A DNA stretch of 64,000 nt, from positions 1,302,001 to 1,366,000 of the forward strand of contig NZ_CP036274.1 of the NCBI RefSeq assembly GCF_007747655.1. Reading direction: 5' to 3'. The notes beneath the pieces are model-generated. The model saw nothing but the letters and a program-made list of their open reading frames with translations, was not told the DNA's origin and did not search any database. Shown here one piece after another: positions 24,984 to 33,169 of this stretch. The stretch's first letter is position 1. Every line of letters starts with the position of its first letter. The translations under genes and the position numbers were made by a program. Source of the DNA: Anatilimnocola aggregata (lineage in GTDB: Bacteria; Planctomycetota; Planctomycetia; Pirellulales; Pirellulaceae).

Positions 24984-25925
24984 ATGGATCGTGCTCGCGC
25001 GCGAGGCTTTACCCTCGTCGAACTGCTCGTAGTAATTGCAATTATCGGCGTCTTGGTCGCGCTGCTGTTGCCAGCGGTACAGGCCGCTCGAGAAGCGGCC
25101 CGCAGGGCCCAGTGCTCGAACAATCTCAAACAACTCGGACTGGCCCTGGCCAATTACGAAGACAGCTTGAAGATTCTTCCCCCCGGTGCCTTCTGGGCCT
25201 ACGACCCACTGATGAATCCCATCAAGGGCTCGGCCATCTTGCACCTGCTTCCCTATATGGAACAGCAAGCTCTATTCGACAAGTTCGATTTCAAACTCTA
25301 TCGGATCGAAGACCAGGCCACACCGCAAACGTTTCAAGAACTCGCCGGGACTTACCTCCCTTCGCTCCGCTGCCCCACCGACAACAGCCCCAAACGCTAT
25401 GGCACTACCGCCCTCACGAATTACGGCGCGTCGCGCGGCCCCACGCGTGTAGAGACCAACCCCGCTTCTTCCTGCTCGCATCCCTACAACACTTTCGCCA
25501 CCAACACGTCATCGGACCAGATCGACAACATTCCCGGCCCCTTCAGCCGGATGGGCGTCGTCCGCGGCGTGTCGATGCGTCTGAGCGATATCACCGACGG
25601 CCTGTCGTCGACGATTTTCTTCGGCGAAGTTCGCCCTGCTTGTTCGACTCACTTCTCGGCAGGGTGGGCCCGCTCCAATAGCGGCAATGGCTACGCCACG
25701 ACGATCATTCCCATCAACTACGACTCGTGCGATCGAACCGGAACCAGGCCCGCCTGTAATCGGCATAACAACTGGAACACCGAAGTCGGCTTCAAGTCGC
25801 TCCATCCCGGCGGGGCGATGTTCCTGTTCGGTGACGGTTCGGTGCGGCTCCTCACCGACCGGATCGATCATCAGAACTATCAGTACCTGGGAAGTCGTTG
25901 GGACGGCCAGGTAGCCCAGCTGTAA
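24984..25925 (+). CDS. DUF1559 pseudopilin-like protein
   Basis: A 313-aa DUF1559 protein of planctomycetes. The N-terminus RGFTLVELLVVIAIIGVLVA is a type IV prepilin/pseudopilin signal (cleavage after Gly, methylated Phe). The C-terminal H-x9-DG motif appears as HPGGAMFLFGDGSVRLL. Such proteins are present in large families in these genomes and are thought to form or decorate pseudopilus-like structures; roles are not proven. The ATG at 24984 places four charged residues before the processing site, as is typical; the longer ORF to 24909 is less likely. It is followed by the lipoprotein gene at 26048, a standard pairing. Confidence 0.88.
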   Translation: MDRARARGFTLVELLVVIAIIGVLVALLLPAVQAAREAARRAQCSNNLKQLGLALANYEDSLKILPPGAFWAYDPLMNPIKGSAILHLLPYMEQQALFDKFDFKLYRIEDQATPQTFQELAGTYLPSLRCPTDNSPKRYGTTALTNYGASRGPTRVETNPASSCSHPYNTFATNTSSDQIDNIPGPFSRMGVVRGVSMRLSDITDGLSSTIFFGEVRPACSTHFSAGWARSNSGNGYATTIIPINYDSCDRTGTRPACNRHNNWNTEVGFKSLHPGGAMFLFGDGSVRLLTDRIDHQNYQYLGSRWDGQVAQL

Positions 25926-25943
25926 GCGTGCGCTTTGCGTGAG

Positions 25944-26023
25944 GTCAGGGGTCGGCAGTCTTTGGCGAAGCAAGACTTCCCATTCGCTGAACCGCCTTTC
26001 GCCAAAGACTCCCGACCCCAGAC
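25944..26023. repeat. Large intergenic hairpin between the DUF1559 and lipoprotein genes
   Basis: Positions 25944-25969 and 25998-26023 are near-perfect reverse complements (core AGTCTTTGGCGAA / TTCGCCAAAGACT) around a 28-nt loop. The left arm contains GGTCAGGGGTCGG, recalling the repeats at 22471-22538. It may attenuate transcription between the two genes. Confidence 0.75.
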
Positions 26024-26047
26024 TCCTCTCGCACGAAGCCTCTCGCC

Positions 26048-26497
26048 ATGAACTCTGCCCGCTGCATCGCCGGACTCGTTGCCGGCGCACTCCTGATCTT
26101 CGTTGCCGGTTGTGATACCGGTCCACGGATGATTCCCGTTAGCGGCGTGGTTACTCTCGATGGCAAGCCAGTGAAAAATGCGGCCGTCATGTTCCTGTCG
26201 ACGAGTGGTGGTCGCCCCGCGGAAGGAATTACCGATGCCGAGGGGCGCTACTCGCTCACCACGTTCAAGTTCGGCGATGGTGCCGTGGAAGGCCAGCATT
26301 CAGTCAGCGTGACCGGCGTCGAAAGCATTGGCAACCCTGGCAGTTATACGCCCGAAGGAATGATTTCGGGCAGCGGCACGCAACGGGAAATCTGGTTTGT
26401 CCCGCAGAAGTACAGCAATCCGGCCACTGCGGGAATTCAATGCGAAGTCAGCCCGTCGCAGAACAAGCACGACTTCGACCTGAAGTCAGTTGAGTGA
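26048..26497 (+). CDS. Small lipoprotein with carboxypeptidase-regulatory-like domain
   Basis: A 149-aa lipoprotein: signal ending LLIFVAGCDTG with lipobox Cys near residue 21. The mature part, starting IPVSGVVTLDGKPVKNAAV, is a carboxypeptidase-regulatory-like beta-sandwich (G-V-T-DGKPV-A-V, then TDAEGRYSLTTF). Proteins of this type regularly follow DUF1559 genes in planctomycetes, as here, and may anchor or assist the pseudopilin-like proteins; this is inference from gene order. The length is typical. Confidence 0.85.
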   Translation: MNSARCIAGLVAGALLIFVAGCDTGPRMIPVSGVVTLDGKPVKNAAVMFLSTSGGRPAEGITDAEGRYSLTTFKFGDGAVEGQHSVSVTGVESIGNPGSYTPEGMISGSGTQREIWFVPQKYSNPATAGIQCEVSPSQNKHDFDLKSVE

Positions 26498-26514
26498 TTT
26501 GAGCAGCCAGCGAA

Positions 26515-27117
26515 CTAAATCGCACCGAGCAGAATCATCACGCCCGCCAGCGAAATAGCAGCGCCCGAGAGTCGCACGAACAGCGGATCTTGCTGACCGC
26601 GAACGAACAGCAAGCCGGCCCCAACGCCAGCCAGATGCAGCCCGGCCGTGGCCAGGATGAAGCCCATCGCATACATAACAGGTTGCGTACTGCCGGGCAT
26701 TTCGGTGCCGTGAGCATGACCGTGCAACAGGCCGAACAAGCCAATCACCACAGCTGCCGCGAGCAGCGGATACTTCCGGCCAAAGGCCAGCGCAATGCCT
26801 AGCGTCACCACCGTCAACGCGATGGCAATTTCAATTCCCGGCATAGCGAAGCCTGCAATCCCGAGGCCACCGCCGACGATCATCATTCCCAAGAACGCGG
26901 CCGGCAAAGCCCACATGGCCCGGCCGCCAATTTGTGTGGCCAGCAGCCCAACGGCGAACATGGCCAGCAAGTGATCGAGCCCGAGCAGCGGATGAAAGAA
27001 GCCAGCGTGCAATCCGCTGCCAGTTGGATCTGTGTGCGTATGCCCCGGATGTCCCCAAGCTGCCTGGCAAGTGACAACAATCAACCCTAGCACACTCACG
27101 GCGGTTCTCAGGTTCAT
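26515..27117 (-). CDS. HupE/UreJ family membrane protein
   Basis: A 200-aa protein with a signal peptide followed by HPGHTHTD and six to seven membrane helices. The family motif HPLLGLDHLLAMFAVGLLA is present, with a second conserved GLLHGHAHGTEMP. HupE/UreJ proteins are nickel or cobalt permease-like proteins, often near hydrogenase or urease genes; none are in this window. The His-rich N-terminal and helix motifs are the presumed metal ligands. The ATG at 27117 has GGAG upstream; the longer ORF start at 27162 lacks one. A promoter-like element lies 370 nt upstream at 27484-27512. Confidence 0.88.
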   Translation of the reverse strand: MNLRTAVSVLGLIVVTCQAAWGHPGHTHTDPTGSGLHAGFFHPLLGLDHLLAMFAVGLLATQIGGRAMWALPAAFLGMMIVGGGLGIAGFAMPGIEIAIALTVVTLGIALAFGRKYPLLAAAVVIGLFGLLHGHAHGTEMPGSTQPVMYAMGFILATAGLHLAGVGAGLLFVRGQQDPLFVRLSGAAISLAGVMILLGAI

Positions 27118-27692
27118 TTCCGGCTCCGATGCATTCCCATTCGTTCGCCTCACCGACTTCAACAGCTACCAGGATAGCCTTTTTTCGCTCCTCTGGCACT
27201 ATGAGTTTGTCGTTCGCGCAGTGCTAACGTCCCCGAGTTCTTCAACACCCTAGCTTTGCGCAATTCGCTGGCAAGCATTGTTGCCCCAACAACTTGCGCC
27301 ACAAGTCGGCGATCGAGATTCATCCTATTCGTTGATAAACCCCCTTCGCCCCAGCTCGCAGTCGCAATTCTTGCATGCTCCACAGCCAAATCGTTCGCCG
27401 CGCAAACCTTGCTGACGAGTTCATCACTGCCAGCCCGCTTACTCACCATGCGCGCAGTAGACTCCCCACTTAAAAACAATCATTTATTAAGCTAGTGATG
27501 CGCAATTGTCAACTACATTTAGCACAAAAAGCGACTCGCTGAAATCGCGCAATTGTCCTGACAAGCATTGGCGGCGAATTGTGCTCCGAGAGTCGCTTCG
27601 GAACTCTGTCGCCACTCATCGCCTCGGCGAGGGCTTTCCTTGTGGGGTACGCTGATCGTCAAATTGCGTTAAGTAAGAGGTGGGTGCAATTC
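27118..27692. other. 575-bp intergenic region
   Basis: No supported gene. It is lower in G+C than its neighbours, and holds the promoter-like element at 27484-27512, the phrase TTCAACACCC at 27241-27250 and a second GCGCAATTGTC at 27550-27560. An ORF on the minus strand (27159-27479) has no start signal or recognisable content. Confidence 0.6.
27484..27512 (-). promoter_or_regulatory. Consensus-like sigma-70 promoter on the minus strand
   Basis: Read on the minus strand: TTGACA (27512-27507), a 17-nt spacer, TAATAA (27489-27484). The sequence right after the -35 hexamer, ATTGCGCA, recurs in similar form (AGTGCGCA) behind TTGACA at 35026-35013. It would start transcription near 27477 toward the HupE/UreJ gene. 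Confidence 0.5.
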
Positions 27693-27938
27693 CTATGTGC
27701 CGTTCGTTGGTGGTGGTGAGGTAGCTTCCCGAACCCACCACGCTTCGGGTCGAAGCTGGATGTCGATCAGAAAGAGCGGAGCGTACAAAGGTCGCAGCGG
27801 CGCGGGACATTGAAAGGAATACGTGTTGTCCCCCTGCCTAACCGCACGCACCAGTGCCAGATAGCTGATCACATAGAGCACCGGCAGCATTAGCAGCACG
27901 GCTGCGAAGATCGGCATCGCTGAACGGGTAGTTGGCAT
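27693..27938 (-). CDS. Small membrane protein, unknown
   Basis: An 81-aa protein with one membrane helix (AVLLMLPVLYVISYLALV) and a C-terminal part containing PLYAPLFLIDIQLRPEAWW. A short helix followed by LFAP(L/I)-x(3)-D-x(2)-LRPEYW-like text recurs in planctomycete hypothetical proteins, which supports a real gene; this is from memory, not a search. Starts at 27938 or 27917 are both possible. It diverges from the small gene at 28015. Confidence 0.55.
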   Translation of the reverse strand: MPTTRSAMPIFAAVLLMLPVLYVISYLALVRAVRQGDNTYSFQCPAPLRPLYAPLFLIDIQLRPEAWWVREATSPPPTNGT

Positions 27939-28014
27939 GGGTGGATATTCTAAGGCCGACGATTCGACCTCGCGAATCTAGCGGGGCTTTTTCGTGCGCG
28001 GGTAGAATGGGGTA

Positions 28015-28311
28015 ATGGATCAGAATGAACTCATCGCACAGATCACAAAGGTCGCCAGCAAGCATCAGGCGGCGGGAACGATCTGCTATCTCAACTATGA
28101 CGAAGTTGCCGCGCCAGCAATTCGCCGCTGGGCATCATCTAATCGCCGTGGAGTGCCACAAAACAACTTGGAGCTTCGGATTCGCGATTTGGCAAAAGCT
28201 CTTACGTTGCCAGAAAAAAGTGGTCGCAGAACGGTTCACAAGTCTACCCTTGAGTTGGCGGCCGCAATCGCTGCGTGTATGCCAGATTATTCTGTCGCGT
28301 TACCTCCTTAA
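28015..28311 (+). CDS. Hypothetical small protein
   Basis: A 98-aa soluble protein without recognisable domain; it contains helices such as LIAQITKVASKHQAAGTICY and LELRIRDLAKALTLPE. The codon use is mixed and lower in G+C than the neighbouring DUF1501 gene. The ATG at 28015 is preceded by TAGAATGGGGTA, which could include a weak -10 and ribosome site. Real but unassigned is the best reading; a chance ORF cannot be excluded. Confidence 0.45.
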   Translation: MDQNELIAQITKVASKHQAAGTICYLNYDEVAAPAIRRWASSNRRGVPQNNLELRIRDLAKALTLPEKSGRRTVHKSTLELAAAIAACMPDYSVALPP

Positions 28312-28427
28312 GTCCAGCGACCTAGCTAGCCCTCAATTCAACCCGACATCCTCATCTCTCGATTTGAGTTCCCCCTTCGCTCGCGAGTAGACTGTATCCT
28401 TCGCTTCTCCCACCGGTGGTCTGTTGC

Positions 28428-29876
28428 ATGGCTACGTTAAATCCATTGAATCCGTTCCCGTCGCTTTTGGCGACGAATCGTCGCGATTGGCTGGCGCATG
28501 CGGCGAGTGGATTGGGCGCGATGGCGCTGGCGGCGATGCTGGGCGAAGATGCTGCGGCTGCGGGAGCGAAGGCGTCGACCGGGCTGCATCATGCTGCCCG
28601 CGCGAAGCGATGCATCCATATCTTTTCGCCCGGCGGTGTGAGCCAGGTCGATACGTTCGACTATAAGCCAGAACTGGAAAAGCTCGATGGTCAGCCCCTT
28701 ACCGGCAAGGGAAAACTGGAGCCCTTCTTCGGCAAGATTGGCAAGTTGCAAAAGAGCTTCTATCCGTTCAAACAGTATGGCGAGACCGGCACCTGGGTCA
28801 GCGGCCTGCTGCCGCATATTGCCGAGTGCGTCGACGATTTGACGATCGTTCGCAGCCTGGTGGCGAAGAGCAGTTCGCACACGCCAGCCTGCTTTCAGAT
28901 GAATACCGGCTTCACACTCAATGGCTATCCCAGCTTGGGAGCGTGGCTGTCGTATGGGCTGGGCTCGGAAACGCAGTCGCTGCCGTCGTTCGTGGTGTTG
29001 CCTGATCCGCGCGGCATTGTGAACGGCGGAGCCAGTAACTGGGGGAGCGGCTTCCTGCCCGCCCAGCATCAGGGGGTTGCGTTTGAAACCTCAAAGCCCG
29101 ATCCAGTCACGAACCTGAATACGCCGGCCAACGTTTCGCCCGCGGCCCGTGCCGCTGCGATGCAAGTGCTGGAGCAGATGAATCGGCGGATGGCCGAGCA
29201 ATATCCGCTCGACAGCGCTTTCGCCGCGCGGCTTCGTTCGTACGAACTGGCCGCGCAAATGCAGGCGAGCATTCCGCAGACCGTGGGCCTGGAAGATGAG
29301 TCGGCCGAGACGCACGCGCTGTACGGCCTCGATCAGCCTTTGACGGCCGGCTTTGGCCGCAACTGTCTGCTCGCTCGCCGCTTGATTGAACGAGGCGTGC
29401 GGTTCGTGCAACTCTACAACGGCGGCGCGCTCGGTTCGCCCCGCATCAATTGGGATGCGCACGAAGACCTGAAGCAGAATCATGATACGCAGGGAGTCCT
29501 GCTCGATAAGCCCGTCGCGGGATTACTCAAAGACTTGAAGCGTCGCGGGCTACTCGACGATACGCTCGTCTTCTGGACCAGCGAATTCGGCCGCACGCCG
29601 TTCACCCAGGGAGAGAACGGCAAGGGGCGCGACCACCACAACCTCTGCTTCACCGGCTGGCTCTGCGGCGGCGGCGTCAAGCGCGGCTACGCTTACGGCA
29701 GCAGTGACGAAGTCGGCTATCAGCCCGCGAGCGATCCCACCACAGTGTACGATCTGCACTCCACGGTGCTGCACCTGCTCGGCATCGATCACACCAAGCT
29801 CACCTGGTACCACAACGGCATCAACCGCCGCCTGACCGACGTGCATGGGCGCGTGGTGTTTGATCTGATTGCGTGA
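28428..29876 (+). CDS. DUF1501 exported protein
   Basis: A 482-aa DUF1501 protein, distinct from the other two in the window. The N-terminal ATNRRDWLAHAASGLGAMAL is a twin-arginine-like signal with a degenerate NRR core. The family text is present: CIHIFSPGGVSQVDTFDYKP near the start and VFWTSEFGRTPFTQGENGKG near the end, with GRDHHNLCFTGWLCGGG following. A metal-binding sulfatase-like fold is presumed. No DUF1549 partner is adjacent. The start ATG at 28428 is preferred to a GTG at 28416. A terminator hairpin follows. Confidence 0.85.
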   Translation: MATLNPLNPFPSLLATNRRDWLAHAASGLGAMALAAMLGEDAAAAGAKASTGLHHAARAKRCIHIFSPGGVSQVDTFDYKPELEKLDGQPLTGKGKLEPFFGKIGKLQKSFYPFKQYGETGTWVSGLLPHIAECVDDLTIVRSLVAKSSSHTPACFQMNTGFTLNGYPSLGAWLSYGLGSETQSLPSFVVLPDPRGIVNGGASNWGSGFLPAQHQGVAFETSKPDPVTNLNTPANVSPAARAAAMQVLEQMNRRMAEQYPLDSAFAARLRSYELAAQMQASIPQTVGLEDESAETHALYGLDQPLTAGFGRNCLLARRLIERGVRFVQLYNGGALGSPRINWDAHEDLKQNHDTQGVLLDKPVAGLLKDLKRRGLLDDTLVFWTSEFGRTPFTQGENGKGRDHHNLCFTGWLCGGGVKRGYAYGSSDEVGYQPASDPTTVYDLHSTVLHLLGIDHTKLTWYHNGINRRLTDVHGRVVFDLIA

Positions 29877-29887
29877 GTTCTATGAAG

Positions 29888-29915
29888 AAAGCCCTGCTCA
29901 AGAGAACAGGGCTTT
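29888..29915. terminator. Bidirectional terminator hairpin
   Basis: AAAGCCCTG (29888-29896) and CAGGGCTTT (29907-29915) form a 9-bp stem with a 10-nt loop, with A-rich and T-rich ends on both sides. It sits between the convergent DUF1501 and sdhB genes and is well placed to stop both. Confidence 0.75.
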
Positions 29916-29957
29916 CAGTTGGATCGATTCATTACTGATCGGGCTGAGCAACCTGAC

Positions 29958-30851
29958 TTACCCCCCGAACCACTTTTTCAGCGTGTGCAGCGTGGTGGCG
30001 CGGCCAGCGCGGGCGATGCTGGTGGTGAGTGGGATTCGCTTGGGGCAGACAGCGACGCAGTTCTGGGCATTGCCACAGACTTGAATACCACCTTCGGCAG
30101 TGAGTGCTTCGAGGCGATCGCCGGCGTTCATGGCACCGGTGGGATGCATGTTGAAGAGCATCGCCTGGCTGATGGCGTGAGCACCCACAAACTCGCTGTC
30201 GAACGTTTTGTTCTTGCGAGCTTGGTAGGCCTCTTCCGTTTCCCCTTCGTCCCGCACAAGCTCGACCTTCAGATACTGCGGGCATGCTTCGAGGCAGCAG
30301 CCGCAGCTCATGCATTCGCTCAGCGGATAGGTTTGTTCCTGAATCGACGCGGGCACCTTCGGACCAGGGCCCAGGTCGTAGTAACCGTCGACCGGAATCC
30401 AGGCATTCACCTTTTGCAAGGCACGGAACAAGCGGCCGCGGTCGACGACCAGGTCGCGCACCACCGGGAACTTGGTCATGGGCTGGAGTTCGATCTCCGC
30501 CGGATGATCGGTGAGCAGCTTGTCGACCAGGGCCGAGCAGCTTTGACGCACCTTACCGTTGATGACCATCGTACAAGCGCCGCAGACTTCTTCCAGGCAG
30601 TTGCAGTCCCAGGCGACGGGCGCGACTCGCTTCCCTTCGGACGACGTTGCCTTGGCAGCAATTCGCTGCAGCACGCTGATGACGTTCATGTCCGATTCGT
30701 ACTTGACCGTGTGACGTTCCCAGTAGCTGGGCTCGCCCGGCGCGTCTTGCCGCAAGATGCGAACTTCGAACGTATCGGGCTTGGCGGCCGGTTCGGCACC
30801 GTGGGCGTGACCATTGGAACCGTGACCGTTAGCGTGATGCGAGTCTGCCAT
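29958..30851 (-). CDS. sdhB: Succinate dehydrogenase iron-sulfur subunit
   Basis: A 297-aa SdhB/FrdB protein carrying electrons from the flavoprotein to the membrane anchor. Three cluster motifs are visible: CNCLEEVCGACTM with a downstream C (2Fe-2S), CMSCGCCLEACP (4Fe-4S) and CGNAQNCVAVCPK (3Fe-4S/4Fe-4S). The N-terminal MADSHHANGHGSNGHAHG extension is His/Gly-rich and unusual. The order sdhC-sdhA-sdhB on the minus strand and the b558-type anchor match the succinate:menaquinone type. The ATG at 30851 starts the protein just before this extension. Confidence 0.93.
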   Translation of the reverse strand: MADSHHANGHGSNGHAHGAEPAAKPDTFEVRILRQDAPGEPSYWERHTVKYESDMNVISVLQRIAAKATSSEGKRVAPVAWDCNCLEEVCGACTMVINGKVRQSCSALVDKLLTDHPAEIELQPMTKFPVVRDLVVDRGRLFRALQKVNAWIPVDGYYDLGPGPKVPASIQEQTYPLSECMSCGCCLEACPQYLKVELVRDEGETEEAYQARKNKTFDSEFVGAHAISQAMLFNMHPTGAMNAGDRLEALTAEGGIQVCGNAQNCVAVCPKRIPLTTSIARAGRATTLHTLKKWFGG

Positions 30852-30923
30852 GATGATTCTGCAAACCGTTGATGGAGAAAACAATTCAACTGAATTCGAC
30901 TATCCACACGAACACTTCATTAG

Positions 30924-31001
30924 GTAGCCCGACGCGTCAGCGAGGGGATTTTCTACTTTTACGTTGTGCCGCAATTCTCCCTCGCTTATGCGTCGGGCTA
31001 C
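30924..31001. repeat. Intergenic inverted repeat, family B
   Basis: Arms 30924-30946 and 30979-31001 (GTAGCCCGACGCGTCAGC... and its near reverse complement ending CGTCGGGCTAC) enclose a 32-nt loop. It is in the sdhA-sdhB gap, 22 nt after the sdhA stop on the minus strand, so the hairpin may tune sdhB expression. It is a variant of the family A repeat. Confidence 0.85.
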
Positions 31002-31022
31002 TTCAGGAATCAACAACCAGTG

Positions 31023-33035
31023 CTAGTGAGCCCCGGCCAACGCGGGCTTGCCAGCCGCAGCACCGTTGCCATTCTTGGCCGCAGCTTGTTCCTTGGCTAC
31101 TTGCCGTTCTTTCCACACTTTTTCGATCTCTTCGGCACCGACCAGGCCATACAAGCGAGGCCGCGGCGTGACGATCGAAGTATCGACATCTTCGTAGCTC
31201 AGCTTGACTTCCTTCCCATCCCAGGTGGCGATGGTCGACTTGAGCCACTTGCGATTGTTCTCGTCGAAGTTATCGCACCAGGCTTCGGCCTGACGACGAC
31301 GTTCGGTCGGATCAGTGGCCGTGAGCGCGCTGAACGAGAAATCGGGCTTGTAGTGAGCGCCGCGGCTTTCATCGCGAGCCAACGCGCCCTGCAGGATGGT
31401 GAGTGCCAGCGGGAACATATCGATGAGGGACTTGGTGAAGACCACGTTCTGGTTGGTCCAGACACCCGAATCCGACAGCGAGCACTTGTGCGACCGCTCG
31501 TGCAGTTCCTTCACCTTGGCGACTGCATCTCGCAGCTGATCGTTGCGACGAACCACGGTCGCCGCCTTGGTCATTACATCGCCCAGTTCCTGGTGAATCA
31601 GGTACGGGTTCTCGCCACCAGCAGGACGCTTGAGGAGCCCTTCGTGGCGCGTCTTCTGTTGCTTCATGGCTCGTTCGAAGAGCGACGAAGGAAGCTCGGA
31701 AGCTGCCTGCTTAGAACCCTTCAGCAACGTCTCGATGCCCGGTGCCGTGATCAAGCCGCTGAAGATGCAACTGAGGAGCGAGTTCGCGCCGAGGCGATTC
31801 GCGCCGTGATATTGATAGTCGCATTCACCCATCGCGTAGAGATTGGGAATGTTCGTGATCTGGTTCTTGGGCGAGCCCTGCTGCAGACCGCCATCGGCAC
31901 TCTTCTGATAGTCGACCCAGAGGCCGCCCATCGAGTAGTGAACCGCCGGGAAAATCTTCATCGGCGTGCTGCGAGGATCGACACCTTGGAACTTCTCGTA
32001 AATCTCGAGAATGCCACCCAACTTGCGATTCAGTTCCGCTCGAGGAATATGAGTCAGGTCGAGATAAACGGCTAGCCGATCCTTTTCGACGCTCAGCCCC
32101 TCGTTCACACAGATATCGAAGATTTCGCGGGTCGCGATATCGCGGGGCACGAGGTTCTTGTACTTCGGATAGCGATCTTCCAGAAAGTAGTAACGCTCGT
32201 TTTCGGGAATCGTCAACGGATCGCGAGGATCCTGCGGCTTGCGCGGCACCCACACGCGGCCACCTTCACCGCGGGCCGATTCGCTCATCAAGCGGAGCTT
32301 GTCGGCACCGGGAATGGCGGTCGGATGAACCTGAATAAATTCGCCGTTGCCGAACTTGGCCCCAGCTTGAAAACAACGGCTGGCTGCGCTGCCGGTGCAA
32401 ACCATCGACATGGTCGAGCGGCCATAGATCAAACCAGGACCACCCGAAGCGACGATCACCGCGTCGGCGGGGAAGGCCCGCATTTCCATGGTCGTCAGGT
32501 CTTGGCCGATCGCGCCACGGCAAACGCCGTTGTCGTCGAGCACCGGGCCGAGGAAATCCCAGAACTCGTACTTCTTAACCTTTCCTTCGGTTTCCCAGCG
32601 ACGAACTTGTTCGTCGAGACCGTACAGCAGTTGTTGGCCAGTCGTAGCGCCGGCGAAGGCGGTGCGCTTGAAGAGCGTACCACCGAAGCGGCGACGATCA
32701 AGAAATCCCTCCGGCGTCCGATTGAACGTCACCCCAAGGCGGTCCATCAGTTCGATGATCTTTGGTCCCCAAACGGTCATTTCTTTAACCGGGGGCTGAT
32801 GCTGCAGGAAGTCACCGCCATACACGGTATCGTCCAAGTGCAGGTACTCGGTATCTCCCTGCTGGCGGGTCAGGTCGTTCACACTGTTGATGCCACCTTG
32901 GGCACACACACTGTGCGAACGCTTGACGGGTGTCAGGCTCATCAGGTCGACCGCGATGTCAAGCTCGGCCAGCTTCATCGCTGCAGCCAGGCCAGCCAAA
33001 CCACCACCGACGATTAAAACGCGTTGCTTTGCCAT
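31023..33035 (-). CDS. sdhA: Succinate dehydrogenase/fumarate reductase flavoprotein subunit
   Basis: A 670-aa flavoprotein. The FAD site begins VLIVGGGLAGLAAAMKLAEL and the SVCAQGGINSV segment contains the family motif normally carrying the His-linked FAD (HSVCAQGG here). GEGGRVWVPRK corresponds to the substrate-binding region, and MGGLWVDYQ and GECDYQYHGANRLGANSLL match C-terminal FAD contacts. It oxidises succinate to fumarate and feeds menaquinone through SdhB and SdhC. The Ala-rich C-terminus (KEQAAAKNGNGAAAGKPALA) is an extra. Gene order sdhC-sdhA-sdhB, with a tandem repeat in the sdhC-sdhA gap. Confidence 0.95.
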   Translation of the reverse strand: MAKQRVLIVGGGLAGLAAAMKLAELDIAVDLMSLTPVKRSHSVCAQGGINSVNDLTRQQGDTEYLHLDDTVYGGDFLQHQPPVKEMTVWGPKIIELMDRLGVTFNRTPEGFLDRRRFGGTLFKRTAFAGATTGQQLLYGLDEQVRRWETEGKVKKYEFWDFLGPVLDDNGVCRGAIGQDLTTMEMRAFPADAVIVASGGPGLIYGRSTMSMVCTGSAASRCFQAGAKFGNGEFIQVHPTAIPGADKLRLMSESARGEGGRVWVPRKPQDPRDPLTIPENERYYFLEDRYPKYKNLVPRDIATREIFDICVNEGLSVEKDRLAVYLDLTHIPRAELNRKLGGILEIYEKFQGVDPRSTPMKIFPAVHYSMGGLWVDYQKSADGGLQQGSPKNQITNIPNLYAMGECDYQYHGANRLGANSLLSCIFSGLITAPGIETLLKGSKQAASELPSSLFERAMKQQKTRHEGLLKRPAGGENPYLIHQELGDVMTKAATVVRRNDQLRDAVAKVKELHERSHKCSLSDSGVWTNQNVVFTKSLIDMFPLALTILQGALARDESRGAHYKPDFSFSALTATDPTERRRQAEAWCDNFDENNRKWLKSTIATWDGKEVKLSYEDVDTSIVTPRPRLYGLVGAEEIEKVWKERQVAKEQAAAKNGNGAAAGKPALAGAH

Positions 33036-33044
33036 GAGGGGGAA

Positions 33045-33079
33045 GGGGCTAGGGGCTAGGGGCTAGAGGCTAGAGGCTA
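33045..33079. repeat. Tandem 7-bp repeat before sdhA
   Basis: Five units of GGGGCTA or GAGGCTA run from 33045 to 33079, ending 9 nt before the sdhA start codon on the minus strand (33035). The array lies in the sdhA leader, where copy changes could affect the spacing of the ribosome site. Confidence 0.85.
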
Positions 33080-33107
33080 GGGAACGGTGTGTTTCGCATT
33101 TCTTACT

Positions 33108-33135
33108 CCCTCTCCTCGGTACTCCGGGGAGAGGG
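33108..33135. repeat. Hairpin of repeat family C between sdhC and sdhA
   Basis: CCCTCTCCTCGG (33108-33119) and CCGGGGAGAGGG (33124-33135) form the same stem as at 10237-10264, with one G-T type change and a 4-nt loop. It lies 34 nt past the sdhC stop on the minus strand, and could act as a partial terminator. Confidence 0.8.
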
Positions 33136-33169
33136 CTAGGGTGAGGGGGCAGCCCCTCTTTCGACCCGA

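Noticed and set aside
27159-27479. 106-aa minus-strand ORF placed just after the good promoter at 27484-27512
   Set aside because: TTG start without ribosome site, no conserved-looking segments, and low-complexity charged ending; position alone is not enough.
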